64,000 nt of DNA from Fuerstiella marisgermanici (GCF_001983935.1 NZ_CP017641.1:6543001-6607000), one strand, 5' to 3'. Positions 29,330-38,613 are shown, numbered from the stretch's first letter. Made by a program: numbers and translations. The notes: a model not told the origin generated them from the letters alone.

Positions 29330-29434
29330 CTACTGCCTTTCACGCTGACCTGTGGCCGCGGCAATCGGTTGTTGTCCTGCGTGGGCCGGTGCCCACTAGC
29401 CAGAACCGTCCACAACAAAACGCAAATTGCTTTA
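29330..29434 (+). repeat. 105-bp dispersed structured repeat, copy 3 (subfamily A)
   Basis: Starts CTACTGCC, contains CTGTGGCCGCGG, an inner GTGGGC/GCCCAC hairpin and the core CCGTCCACAACAAAACG, and ends TGCTTTA. It lies 12 bp after the sialidase-like gene's stop and 10 bp before the stop of a small minus-strand frame. Confidence 0.9.
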
Positions 29435-29444
29435 ACTCTATTTG

Positions 29445-29648
29445 CTACGCTCCACCGGGACGCATCATGTAGTAGTGCTTTCTGCTGAACCGCACTCCGC
29501 TGATCAGTACAAGCAATTGTCCGGAAGCAGGGGCGTCGAATGTGACCGCAAGACGTTTGTTGCGTTCGTGAGTTCCCGAACACTTCTGAACTGTGTCAGT
29601 GCCGTCGGATTCATCGGCCAGCGTATGGACTAAATGGTGTGTCCACAT
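29445..29648 (-). CDS. possible small hypothetical protein, 67 aa
   Basis: A 67-residue frame with a protein-like composition (AVTFDAPASGQLLVLISGV, then basic FSRKHYY). Its ATG at 29648 lies inside the 3' end of the upstream methyltransferase gene, a 38-bp overlap in another frame, which would permit translational coupling. A weak GAGCGG precedes the start. Against it, the first codons coincide with a sequence (29630-29646) resembling an insertion-sequence end found also at 22173, so it may be a relic. Not recognised. Confidence 0.35.
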   Translation of the reverse strand: MWTHHLVHTLADESDGTDTVQKCSGTHERNKRLAVTFDAPASGQLLVLISGVRFSRKHYYMMRPGGA

Positions 29649-30255
29649 GACCGCTCAGTTTTTCGTACGGTGTTGCATGGCTAGTTAATGAGGCCGAACT
29701 GGGTGACAACTGAGTTCCTTGCGAAGCCGGCGGTGGTGTCCAGCACGCGATGACAACGTCGGTTGACACAGGCACCTGAAAGCCGCAATCGGTGAAGTCT
29801 TCAGGCTGCCAGTGAGATCGATGAACCTCCAGCGCGTTCCCGTACACCGCACCCTGCTCGAAGAACTCAGCCGGAGTGACGATAAGCAGATGACCAGAGG
29901 CAGACACCAATCGCTGCAGTTCAACAATCAATTGGCGGCCTTCATCTTTCGGCAGATGTTCAATGACGTCGCCCAGAATCACGCAGTCGAACGGCGGTGA
30001 TTCACGCTTCAGAAAATCCTGGATCAACTCGGCGTAAACGACGTTGTATAGATCCCAAACCGGATTGCGATAGTTCACCCATCCCTCGACGCCGACAAGA
30101 AATGTTTTCCACGGCTGCACGCCCAGGTCCAGCCACTGTCGCACCATGGCCCCATACATACCGAACCCCATTCCCAAATCGAGAATGCGATGAGGTCGAT
30201 GGGTAATGAGATGTTGCGCCACCCACGGGACGGACGCATAGCTGCCAATGGGCAT
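29611..30255 (-). CDS. class I SAM-dependent methyltransferase
   Basis: A 214-residue protein with SAM-binding motif I DLGMGFG at 26-32, an acidic residue after the next strand (VGVEGW) and the post-II motif CVILGDVIEHLPKDEG at about 91-106, as in methyltransferase type 11/12 proteins. Target unknown; the adjacent upstream gene (30371) is a GT4 glycosyltransferase, so a role in glycan modification is possible. I start at ATG 30255 with AAAGGAG at 30264-30270; a longer GTG start at 30282 would lie within the 105-bp repeat. The repeat begins at 30269, touching the ribosome site. The C-terminal 40 residues look unstructured. Confidence 0.85.
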   Translation of the reverse strand: MPIGSYASVPWVAQHLITHRPHRILDLGMGFGMYGAMVRQWLDLGVQPWKTFLVGVEGWVNYRNPVWDLYNVVYAELIQDFLKRESPPFDCVILGDVIEHLPKDEGRQLIVELQRLVSASGHLLIVTPAEFFEQGAVYGNALEVHRSHWQPEDFTDCGFQVPVSTDVVIACWTPPPASQGTQLSPSSASLTSHATPYEKLSGHVDTPFSPYAGR

Positions 30256-30268
30256 ACGTGATTCTCCT

Positions 30269-30373
30269 TTACAGCGTTTCACGCTGACTTGTGGCTGCGG
30301 AAATCGGTTTTTGTCCTACGTGGGCCGGTTCCCACGAGCCAGAACCGTCCACAACAAAGCGTAAATTTTTCTA
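30269..30373 (+). repeat. 105-bp dispersed structured repeat, copy 4 (subfamily A)
   Basis: Starts TTACAGCG, contains CTTGTGGCTGCGG, an exact CGTGGG/CCCACG inner hairpin and CCGTCCACAACAAAGCG, and ends TTTTCTA. Its final CTA (30371-30373) is, on the minus strand, the TAG stop of the glycosyltransferase gene. Confidence 0.9.
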
Positions 30374-31633
30374 GCCGGACGTTACAGACCGCTGTTCCCA
30401 CAGCGTGCTCAACAGGTCGTCAAATCGTTGAGCCATCGTGCTGGCAAAGCCGTGATTCTGTGCCGTTACGTGGGCTGCCTGTGAGACAGATTCGGCCAGT
30501 GATTTGTCATTCGCCAGATCCTGCGCGGCGGCGACGATGGACTCTGGTGTTCCCGTGACAATCAGGCCGTTGCGGCGATTTTCGATGAACTCGGGAACGA
30601 ACCCGATGGGGCGCACAATCACGGGCTTCCCACACATCAGGGCTTCCATAATGACCAGGCCGTAACCTTCCGATTCTGATACCAGAGTAAAGGCATCCAT
30701 CGCGGAATACAGGTTTCCCAGATTGTCGCCGCCACGAATGAACGCATAGCGCCCCGGGATGAGTTGGTTGGCCAGATCCATCAGCGGACAGCGCAGATGC
30801 CCAAATCCAACCATCAGCGCTTTGAACTGAGGTGGAAGCTGCGCCACGGCATGAATGATGGCGGCCGGATTTTTTTCTTCAGAGAATCGCCCGACAAACC
30901 CGATCACAAAATCCTCGTCGTGAAATCCGAGCGACTGCCGAACTGTATTGCGAGGATGAGTGGCCGTCAGTCGCTGTGGATCGACGCCGTTGTGAATTAC
31001 GGTGGTTGGAACATCAAAGCACATGTTTTCCTGAACGCGGCGACTCACGGCGATGACGTGATCCACCACCGGTGTCATGCTTTCCAGACGCTCTCGGGTC
31101 CAGTGGCAGTCTCCGTGCGCCACAAAAACACTCAGCGGTGGCCGCACGGCGGAAAACCAGTCCGCGTTTGCGCCGGGGTCGGACACCAGCAGAACGTCAC
31201 AGTCTTCGCACGCTTTTCTCACCGAGTCGCGACCGCCCACTTCCACCGGAACCTGCATCCGCGCCACCTGGGCCTGGTCGACGAGGTCGGTCGTCACTAC
31301 GTAGCGAACAAACTCTGTTTTCTGGGGATTTGAGTAACGACGCAGTGCGTTGAACCATTGGTCGATCCCGGCAGGAAGCAAATGAGTCCCCACATGAATG
31401 ACTCGTAGCGGTGCCCCCGACGACGTCGGTGCGAAACGAAGCGATTCGGGCTGAGGAACCGATGCTCGATAACCATCGCCATAGCAACCATCATCCCCAA
31501 GGTAGGCCGAACGCACTGTCTCCTGTCTGGAAGTGCTCAAAACGGGTCCGGACTGGCTGAGTCCGATGTTGCTGGCGGCAACTTTGGAATACGGTCCGAG
31601 GTCGCTCGTGGAACGATAGAATCTGATTGACAT
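30371..31633 (-). CDS. GT4-family glycosyltransferase
   Basis: About 420 residues. The C-terminal half is typical GT-B/GT4: VIGFVGRFSEEKNPAAIIHA, the donor-binding LVSESEGYGLVIMEALMCGKPVIV (E-x7-E class motif), and LIVTGTPESI. The N-terminal domain includes LRVIHVGTHLLPAGIDQW and VIHNGVD. It transfers a nucleotide-sugar residue to an unknown acceptor, probably lipid or polysaccharide at the cytoplasmic face. I start at ATG 31633 with AAGGGG upstream; a GTG at 31717 would add 28 Arg-rich residues. The stop codon lies in a 105-bp repeat. The methyltransferase gene follows on the same strand. Confidence 0.88.
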   Translation of the reverse strand: MSIRFYRSTSDLGPYSKVAASNIGLSQSGPVLSTSRQETVRSAYLGDDGCYGDGYRASVPQPESLRFAPTSSGAPLRVIHVGTHLLPAGIDQWFNALRRYSNPQKTEFVRYVVTTDLVDQAQVARMQVPVEVGGRDSVRKACEDCDVLLVSDPGANADWFSAVRPPLSVFVAHGDCHWTRERLESMTPVVDHVIAVSRRVQENMCFDVPTTVIHNGVDPQRLTATHPRNTVRQSLGFHDEDFVIGFVGRFSEEKNPAAIIHAVAQLPPQFKALMVGFGHLRCPLMDLANQLIPGRYAFIRGGDNLGNLYSAMDAFTLVSESEGYGLVIMEALMCGKPVIVRPIGFVPEFIENRRNGLIVTGTPESIVAAAQDLANDKSLAESVSQAAHVTAQNHGFASTMAQRFDDLLSTLWEQRSVTSG

Positions 31634-31836
31634 GCGCTGCAGCCCCTTGTGTTTGACGCTGCCATTGGACAACGGGCGACGACAGCGTCGCAAGAGGATT
31701 TCTGCAGGTTCGATCACCCGTCCGGCGTTTCGGAAAACTGCAACGGTTGTGCAGCATTCGCTGGTCGCAAGGACGAGTGTCTTGTCAGAGGCTGTTATCT
31801 GCTACACAGAAACGGCACCTTGTTGATTGCCCATTT

Positions 31837-31941
31837 CTACAGCGTGTTGAGCTGACTTGTGGCCACGGTGAACCGTTTTCGATAGCAAACCGCTTGCCTC
31901 CAAGAGCCCGACGCGGCCACGCGTCAAGGTGGACTTTTCTA
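31837..31941 (+). repeat. 105-bp dispersed structured repeat, copy 5 (diverged)
   Basis: The left part matches well (CTACAGCG, CTGACTTGTGGCC); the right half is diverged (CAAGAGCCCGACG) but the length is again 105 bp and it ends TTTTCTA. The terminal CTA (31939-31941) is the TAG stop of the Ser/Thr kinase gene on the minus strand. Confidence 0.75.
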
Positions 31942-34209
31942 ACGAGCTTCGTCAGCGGAACTGACCTCGGGAGTGGCCATGAGATGTCCAGGCATCTGAT
32001 CGGCACCGGTCGCCTCAGGTACCAGGAATTCTTTTCGATCAGGATCTCGGGATACAAACGGCAAGGACGGTTTTACCGTGGCGATCAGGGCCGCCTGAGC
32101 ATCATCGCAATCGAAACCAGGTTCCCACCAGTTGCCGTCGAACCAGTTTGCATAGTCGTACACAGATCCCGTTGCTGTGGTGACTCGGTCAGCCGCCACA
32201 AACAAATTCGATCGAATTCGAAACGTTGACACGTCTGGAGGCAGTGCCAGCATCAACGGCGTCGCCAGGTTATGAAACGTGTTCTCTGCGATCACAATGT
32301 CCTGACAATTCTCTGCCATTTCAATCGCGACCGAGACACCGGTCGTGCCCGTCGTCATAAGATTGCGACGAATCCCAATGTCGGCCACTTTCGCCTGCAT
32401 GACAATCGGAATACCGTAGTCAGTTGTCCCCTGAATACGGCAATTGTCAATCCGCAGCGACTGCGCACAAGCTGTGTCCTCAGCACCACCCACCACGATA
32501 CCAACACCGCCGCAACGAATGTCGAGCTTCTCAAGACGGACCGGATCTTCGGGCGTGCCCGCGAAGCCGTCGTGTAGATAGACCACGGCAATAGGCGAAT
32601 CCCGTGGCTTCAGCGAATGGAACTGGCAGTCGTGTACGTGCATACCGGGACAGGCACCCATCGCTTCTACGGCATGCTGAAAGACGTCCGTATCTATGCG
32701 GAAACCGGAAATGACCAGGTGCGCCGTGTTGAGTACGCGGATCACCGACTGGTGATCATCCGCCATCAGCGCGGCACCCTGCGGCGCTTCGATGGTGATG
32801 TTCTGCACATGCGGCCCGGAAATCAGCAGCGGCCCTTTGTACGTGCTGCTGTCTGTGATCGAAATCCGAATTCCGGGTCGCGCGGCGTGCAATGCCGTGG
32901 TGATGTCGGTGTATTCGGCACTACCGTCAGCAGCGACGGTCAGTACGCCGTCGCTGAGAAACGAATTCCCCGTTGGTCCATTGTGAACAGTAGCGGCCAC
33001 ACCGCCTGGTGAATTTGACGAATCGGCCTGTTCGAATGTCGGTTCGGTTCCCTTCTGTGAAGTTTTCGGGCCGAACATGACGGCCAGCAGAGCAGCGGTC
33101 GCAACAACGACTGCCCCCAGCACCAAAGACCAGCGTGATTTTTGCGGACCGTATTTCTGCGGGAGTGCTCGTGTTGAGTCATCTCCGGTGCTCGGTTTCT
33201 GATTTTCCCGGGCGAGATACCGAGTCAGCAGGTCGGCGACTTCGTCCGCCGTTTGAAACCGGTCCTCCGGATTCTTTTCCAGTAGTCGATCGATGACGTC
33301 CGCCAGTTCCCTGGGAAGTTTGCCGCCAGCGTCCGCGATACTCGGGTGGCGTTCCGATACGACGCGGCGACCCGTAGCGATCGCGTTATTGGCCCGAAAC
33401 GGCGACTGACCGACAACCATCGCGTACATGACGCAACCGAGACTGAACAGGTCGCTGCGATGATCCAGATCCTTTCCCTCAACCTGTTCCGGCGACATAA
33501 ACGAAGGTGTGCCCACGACGTTGCCGAGTGACGTCAGGTCGGAACGTTCCATGGCGAGTCGCGCCAGTCCGAAATCGGATATCTTCACACGTTCGATCCC
33601 GTCCTCCAGAAGGATGTTGGCTGGTTTGATGTCTCGATGAATCACACCATGACGATGAGCGGCCGCCAGGCCCTGGGCCACCTGCGAACTGATTCTCAAC
33701 AGATCAACAACCTTCAGCGGCGCATCATCTTTGATGCGTGCGTGGAGTGTCTTGCCATCGATGAATTCCATCACCAGGAACGGTTTACCGAACGCCTGGG
33801 ACACTGCGTGAATAGTGACTACATTGGGATGGCTAATCCCTGCCGCCGCCCGAGCTTCGCGGAAAAATCGTTCCCGTGCGGAATCACTGGCCAGCAGATC
33901 CGGCGACATCACCTTAATCGCCACGTTGCGGTGCAACTGTCCGTCAAAGGCCCGCACGACCAGCCCCATTCCGCCGCGACCGATGTGGTTCAAAACGTCG
34001 TACTCGCCCAGACGGCCGATCGCCCCTTTGTGCGATGATGGACTCAACGGCAGACCCAAGACAAGCGTCTCGCGCTCCGGGTACGGAACCCTCGCGCCCG
34101 GCGGCTTGACAACCGTCGGCTCCGAGCCCGAAGGATTCTTGCTAATTCCCTCCGTGCTTTGCGAATCCTCATGATCCGATGGCGAAACAGAAGACGTTGG
34201 TTCAGTCAT
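31939..34209 (-). CDS. membrane Ser/Thr protein kinase with extracytoplasmic beta-helix domain
   Basis: About 756 residues. A Ser/Pro-rich N-terminus is followed by a Hanks-type kinase at about 70-335: glycine loop GRGGMG at 77-82, catalytic Lys99 (VAIKV), HRDIKPAN catalytic loop, DFGLARLA and GTPSFMSPEQ with the APE-like PEQ. One membrane segment (about 355-380, LVLGAVVVATAALLAVMF) leads to an outside domain of about 350 residues with right-handed parallel beta-helix character (AEYTDITTALHAARPG, then repeated short strands with N/G turns such as HVHDCQFHSL and IVIAENTFHN). The kinase would phosphorylate cytoplasmic Ser/Thr targets; the helix could bind carbohydrate. Start ATG at 34209; the frame is open further to 34401 without kinase features. 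Confidence 0.9.
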   Translation of the reverse strand: MTEPTSSVSPSDHEDSQSTEGISKNPSGSEPTVVKPPGARVPYPERETLVLGLPLSPSSHKGAIGRLGEYDVLNHIGRGGMGLVVRAFDGQLHRNVAIKVMSPDLLASDSARERFFREARAAAGISHPNVVTIHAVSQAFGKPFLVMEFIDGKTLHARIKDDAPLKVVDLLRISSQVAQGLAAAHRHGVIHRDIKPANILLEDGIERVKISDFGLARLAMERSDLTSLGNVVGTPSFMSPEQVEGKDLDHRSDLFSLGCVMYAMVVGQSPFRANNAIATGRRVVSERHPSIADAGGKLPRELADVIDRLLEKNPEDRFQTADEVADLLTRYLARENQKPSTGDDSTRALPQKYGPQKSRWSLVLGAVVVATAALLAVMFGPKTSQKGTEPTFEQADSSNSPGGVAATVHNGPTGNSFLSDGVLTVAADGSAEYTDITTALHAARPGIRISITDSSTYKGPLLISGPHVQNITIEAPQGAALMADDHQSVIRVLNTAHLVISGFRIDTDVFQHAVEAMGACPGMHVHDCQFHSLKPRDSPIAVVYLHDGFAGTPEDPVRLEKLDIRCGGVGIVVGGAEDTACAQSLRIDNCRIQGTTDYGIPIVMQAKVADIGIRRNLMTTGTTGVSVAIEMAENCQDIVIAENTFHNLATPLMLALPPDVSTFRIRSNLFVAADRVTTATGSVYDYANWFDGNWWEPGFDCDDAQAALIATVKPSLPFVSRDPDRKEFLVPEATGADQMPGHLMATPEVSSADEAR

Positions 34210-34647
34210 GAGTCTGTCGCAAGCAAGCGAAACGGCGGCATAGATTTCAAATCGGTCACCGCCATTTTGCCAATTTCCGACTCCGTTACAATCCCTGCGA
34301 AGATGTGGAGGGAAGTGGCCCGTCCACCCTGGTTCGAAGAGAAGCGAGATGTGCCAGGAACGTTCTTGATACAGGTCGTCGCTCTTGCTGATAGATATCA
34401 CTCAAATCGATGCTTGAAACAAGCATCGGGGCAGGTTAGATCGGCCAGCCGTCCCGGTCGTGAGCGCAGGTGCAGTTCCTGTTGCGAGAAGGTGATTTCG
34501 ACGTTGAGTTCGCGGAACAGAACAACGATTGCCAGATTCACGTCGCGAAATTTGTGCCGGTCCCACTGTGGATACGCCGCAAAGCGTCTGAATTCAGCGA
34601 GATCCGCTGGACCAAAGCCGCCGATAGCTCTTGTCGATTTAAGGATT
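34210..34647. other. intergenic region, 438 bp
   Basis: Between two minus-strand genes. A stretch at 34470-34670 on the plus strand has a somewhat coding-like composition but no good start and runs into the next gene; I do not annotate it. No repeat, RNA or clear promoter. Confidence 0.4.
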
Positions 34648-35898
34648 TCAACGGGCGATTGACCCGATGTCGATCAGGCATAGCTGGCGTCCGTTTGTGC
34701 CGTCGACCGCGTCGATGCAGACGTATCTGCCATCCCGACTCAGCCGCGGATGCGTGTCGACTCGCCATTCGCCGGTGTACACCTTTGGCAGGTGAAAGTG
34801 GCCGAGATCAATTCGGCGATTGGAAGCGATCTCATACAGATGAGGAGTCTGCAGCCGCTCCTTTCCTTTAGGATAGGTGTCGTCCAAAATCCATTTGTTG
34901 CCTGGCAGATAGCTAAGGTGTCCACTGGGATCGAGCACTCCATGACCGATTTCTTCCACCGTCCCACCTTCGCGATCTTCGAAAAGAAAGTCGCCCCAGT
35001 TGGAATTCCCCAACAGGTTTTTACTCTGCGAAAGAATGTGCGTTGGGTCTCGCCAGATAAAGTGTGACGCATAGCCGTTTGGGATAACGATCCGAATGTC
35101 GGTGCCATCCGGATTCGCCGTGATCATTCGAGTCAGTCGCTTGCCATCGGGATATCGCCACCGGTGCAGGGCGATGAATCGACTACCATCCGGATTGAAC
35201 AACAGGTGGTTAAAGTAGTGCTTGATACCCGGCTGAGCGTTCGGGATTTCACCGAGGGATGCGATTTGCGCGAGATCAATAATCAGATTTGCGGTGCCAG
35301 TTTCGAGGTCGATGCGAAAAATTCCGCTGTCGCTGGGGGCGAGGTCATCAGCCAGAGGGTCGGGGAATCCGGTGTATCCATAACCGGGGCGGACGTCAGC
35401 GATTCTGCGAAAGTCGGGCGTCACGGCCGTTTTCCCGTCGGGGCTAACGCTGTACACCGGATGAGGAATGGTACGGCCCTGCTGAGTCTTTACATCCAGC
35501 AGTCGGCAGACGAAGTAGTCGTCTTCTCGATCATTCCAAAGGACGGTTGATTCTGATCCAGGAAGCCATTGCAGCATGCATCCCTGCTGCCAGTTCCATG
35601 CAGTGCTTCGTCCCAGCGAAATCCAGCGGTCGTTGTCCTGCAGATCGACCATCCCGATTTCAATGACGTCGTCCGCCACAGGCGAACGATGTTCGAACGG
35701 CACCTGCATACCCAGAACATATCGGCCTGAGACATCGAACTGCAGCTTGTCGTAGTAGCCGAACCAGTGGTGGCGCGGACCTTTGGTGATGAATCGAGTC
35801 GGAAACGTCTGTGATTCATCACTGCGGGCGAAACTCGTTGCGCCAGCAATTGAAACGGCAGCAAGTTGAGTCAGAAATGTCCGTCGGTCGCTCGACAT
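34648..35898 (-). CDS. Tat-exported propeller protein, oligogalacturonate-lyase-like or PD40
   Basis: About 416 residues. A Tat-type signal (SDRRTFLTQLAAVSIAGA) precedes a seven-bladed propeller-like chain: HHWFGYYDKLQFDVSGRY, YSVSPDGKTAV, HLLFNPDGSRFIAL, ANPDGTDIRIV and HPRLSRDGRYVCI. TolB/PD40 blades of this form occur in oligogalacturonate lyases and in non-enzymatic binding proteins; I see no definite catalytic set, so the activity is open. ATG 35898 puts the twin arginine near the N-terminus; the ATG at 35922 adds eight residues. Confidence 0.8.
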   Translation of the reverse strand: MSSDRRTFLTQLAAVSIAGATSFARSDESQTFPTRFITKGPRHHWFGYYDKLQFDVSGRYVLGMQVPFEHRSPVADDVIEIGMVDLQDNDRWISLGRSTAWNWQQGCMLQWLPGSESTVLWNDREDDYFVCRLLDVKTQQGRTIPHPVYSVSPDGKTAVTPDFRRIADVRPGYGYTGFPDPLADDLAPSDSGIFRIDLETGTANLIIDLAQIASLGEIPNAQPGIKHYFNHLLFNPDGSRFIALHRWRYPDGKRLTRMITANPDGTDIRIVIPNGYASHFIWRDPTHILSQSKNLLGNSNWGDFLFEDREGGTVEEIGHGVLDPSGHLSYLPGNKWILDDTYPKGKERLQTPHLYEIASNRRIDLGHFHLPKVYTGEWRVDTHPRLSRDGRYVCIDAVDGTNGRQLCLIDIGSIAR

Positions 35899-36370
35899 CC
35901 ATAGTCTCCTGTAAGGCGCCATGCACTGTTACGCGCAGGCCATTTTGTGAACACGATCTTCAATAGAAGCATTGTCGCACACGATGTAGGGGACGGGAAG
36001 TTCCGCGGATTCAGGCGAGTTCTGTTGGCGTACATTCTGTGGCGCGTGCCGCAACTGGTTTTTGGCGACCGATGCGGTATTGGCCTGAAGTGACTCGCAC
36101 GCGAGAGATGCCCGACGGCCTTGGCACCAATTTTTACTGCCGCCACCGCGTGTCTGAGTTTGGATATTCCGTTCATGCGAGTTGTGCAGTTGTATCAGCC
36201 GGGTTGTCGCGAATCTGCCGGTCAGACATTTCTGCGATTTAGGCAGTCACCCCCATCCCCGTAGAAGATGGTGACCTAGACTGGCAACAGAGGATGCCGA
36301 AAACGCACGCCCACGCAGGATTGCACCAGACTATCGGTCTTACGTTTACAACGCCTTTCGACAGTACGCC
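35899..36370. other. divergent intergenic region, 472 bp
   Basis: Between divergent genes; should contain both promoters. No gene, RNA or repeat recognised. Confidence 0.45.
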
Positions 36371-38545
36371 ATGAACGCGACTCAAACATCTTTCACTCCA
36401 TCGTCTGGCGGTGTCTATTGCCCCATGACCCCCGCCGTTCCTACGGATACGTGCGCTGTACTGCAGCGTCTGATGGCATTGTCAGAACAGGCGGGCAAAG
36501 AAGTTGCCAACGGTTCGCCTCGAACAATCGTCCCGCGCGGCGTGTGTTCGATGCTGCTGCGAGCGATGAAGATTCGCGACCCGGGCATCATTCTTCATGG
36601 TCAGAGGATCGGCACGATTGCGCGCGGTGTTTCGACACTGCTCGGATGGGAAGACGCTCAGCGAGCGGAATTAGAACTGGCCGGATTGCTGCACGACCTC
36701 GGCAAGATTGGAGTTCCCGACAACATTCTCCGCAAGCCAGGAAAGCTTAGCAGCGAAGAATATGACTTCGTTAGCCTGTATCATCACGCCGCGATCAGTC
36801 TGATGCAGGTGCTACGAATCGATACGAGTTTGATCTCGATGTTGACCATGCTGCACCACAATTTCGATGGAGCAGGCGTCGAAGCTCGGGGAGCTGGCGT
36901 GTCTCACGAACTGCCGCTTGGCCCGCGCATTCTGGCGGTCGCCGACGCATACGATTCGCTTAGTTCGCCCAAATCCTATCGTCGCGGGATGACGCACGGC
37001 GAAGTGATGAAGATCCTGAATGAACATTCCGGCAGCCGCTACGATGGCAACGTCATCAAGACACTGAATCGATGGCATGAAGCCGATGGCGATCAGTTGT
37101 TTGGCATGGGCGATCCCTTTGGTGACCCCGCTCAGCGCATGGTGATTTCTGACGCCGAACGCGACGAAGTCGTTGTGCTGACTCAAATTCTGAACATCCT
37201 GTATCAGTTCCATTCGCTGTACGACGGTTTCTTCATCGTGGATTCGAACATGGAATACTGTGTTTGGTCGGACGGCATGGAAGAACTTTCGGGCAAAGGA
37301 CCGGGACACACCGTCGGTCGAAGCTGGCAGCCCTGCGATGTTTCGCTGTCGCCGATTACCCAGACGGCTCGAAACGATCTTTCCCCACGCGAAGAGATTT
37401 TGCCGCAGGTGATGCGCAATGGACGGGCTCAGTTTGCCAGCCGCGTTTGCGACGTCGATGGCAATCGCCAACTGAGTGTTGACGTTTACACCATGCCAAT
37501 TCTCGGTGACCGAGCGAAAGTCAATGGCGTTGTGCAGTTGTTTCGGTGTAAAGGCGGCGTGCGTCGGCAAAGCCGTGAATACGTCGAACTGAAACTGGCC
37601 GCCACGCGTGACGCTCTTACCGGTGTCGCCAATCGAGGCCAGTTGGAAACGCAGTTGCGTCATCTACTGGATGACTATCACAACCATGAAGGCGCTCGCA
37701 GCCTGAGCGTCATTTTTCTGGATGTGGATAAATTCAAGAACATCAATGACACATACGGTCATAAAGCGGGAGACCAGGTCCTTGTCGATCTCACTCGGCT
37801 GCTACAGCACGAAACCTACTCCGGCGAAATTATCGCTCGCTACGGCGGCGAAGAATTCATTGTGCTGTGTCCGGATACGGACGTGAAAGCGGCTGTGCGA
37901 CGTGCAGAACGGCTGCGAGACGCCATCCAGAAAAGCTCCGTCGGTGGAGTCAGCGGATTGAACGTGACGTCGTCTTTCGGTGTTTCGACGGCTCATTTGG
38001 GAGACACCGTCCAGACGCTTATGGAACGCGCGGACGCGTGTCTGTATCAAGCGAAAGAAACGGGAAGGAACAGAACATGCTGGGAAGATCAGGACAAACT
38101 GGACAAGGAGGAACACGAAATGATTGAAGAAGAAGTGGTCGAAGAATCTGTTCCACTGGTCAGCGAAGAACGTGGCCGCCTGGTATTTACTCAGGACATT
38201 CGCGTCTCGACATCGTTGGAACTGACCGCGATGAAACTCAACGCTTTCATCTCAACGGTCGAGGAAATTGAGCTGACTCACCAGGAACAGGGCTTCCTGC
38301 AGCTGCGGCTGGGGTACCTCGGTTTCACGCGCCGCTGGGGGTCTGTTCCGGAACGTCAGCCTGTTGAAATGGACATCCGTTTCGAAACCACACGCGAAGC
38401 GGGAACCGGGGCCGATCGAGGCCGGACGCTACGTCAGGTTGCGGTTGTGATGCGGCCCATCGGTCGAATCGTCAACAAGGCGAAGTTCGAACTGCGATGT
38501 TCAAACATCATGGTGCAACTGCGATCGTACCTGTTGGGCTACTAA
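36371..38545 (+). CDS. cyclic-di-GMP signalling protein: degenerate HD-GYP, PAS-like region, GGDEF
   Basis: A 724-residue cytoplasmic protein with no membrane segment. Residues about 70-235 are an HD-GYP-like domain: H76, HD at 108-109, DLGKIGVP and ADAYDSLSS. The usual HHE is HHN (162-164), the GYP tripeptide is replaced (DGAGVE at 166-171) and the HPxxG site is YHHAAIS, so phosphodiesterase activity is doubtful. A PAS-like region (about 270-400) precedes a GGDEF domain (about 410-566) with an intact GGEEF signature near 492, so diguanylate cyclase activity is likely; no RxxD inhibitory site is seen five residues before it. The last 150 residues start with a Glu-rich linker and are unrecognised. 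Start ATG at 36371. Confidence 0.88.
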   Translation: MNATQTSFTPSSGGVYCPMTPAVPTDTCAVLQRLMALSEQAGKEVANGSPRTIVPRGVCSMLLRAMKIRDPGIILHGQRIGTIARGVSTLLGWEDAQRAELELAGLLHDLGKIGVPDNILRKPGKLSSEEYDFVSLYHHAAISLMQVLRIDTSLISMLTMLHHNFDGAGVEARGAGVSHELPLGPRILAVADAYDSLSSPKSYRRGMTHGEVMKILNEHSGSRYDGNVIKTLNRWHEADGDQLFGMGDPFGDPAQRMVISDAERDEVVVLTQILNILYQFHSLYDGFFIVDSNMEYCVWSDGMEELSGKGPGHTVGRSWQPCDVSLSPITQTARNDLSPREEILPQVMRNGRAQFASRVCDVDGNRQLSVDVYTMPILGDRAKVNGVVQLFRCKGGVRRQSREYVELKLAATRDALTGVANRGQLETQLRHLLDDYHNHEGARSLSVIFLDVDKFKNINDTYGHKAGDQVLVDLTRLLQHETYSGEIIARYGGEEFIVLCPDTDVKAAVRRAERLRDAIQKSSVGGVSGLNVTSSFGVSTAHLGDTVQTLMERADACLYQAKETGRNRTCWEDQDKLDKEEHEMIEEEVVEESVPLVSEERGRLVFTQDIRVSTSLELTAMKLNAFISTVEEIELTHQEQGFLQLRLGYLGFTRRWGSVPERQPVEMDIRFETTREAGTGADRGRTLRQVAVVMRPIGRIVNKAKFELRCSNIMVQLRSYLLGY

Positions 38546-38570
38546 TTGGCCGAGCGTGGTAGTTGGCTAA

Positions 38571-38597
38571 CAGCTCGGCTTTCAGCAAGCCGAGCTG
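38571..38597. terminator. perfect 11-bp hairpin between convergent genes
   Basis: CAGCTCGGCTT (38571-38581), loop TCAGC, then AAGCCGAGCTG (38587-38597). It lies midway between two convergent stop codons. There is no U-run, so it may be a non-canonical terminator or an mRNA 3'-end stabiliser. Confidence 0.6.
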
Positions 38598-38613
38598 CTA
38601 AGACTAAGACGCA

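Noticed and set aside
34470-34871. Plus-strand frame with a coding-like first 65 residues
   Set aside because: No good start signal and it runs into the opposite-strand propeller gene; possibly a decayed gene but not provable.
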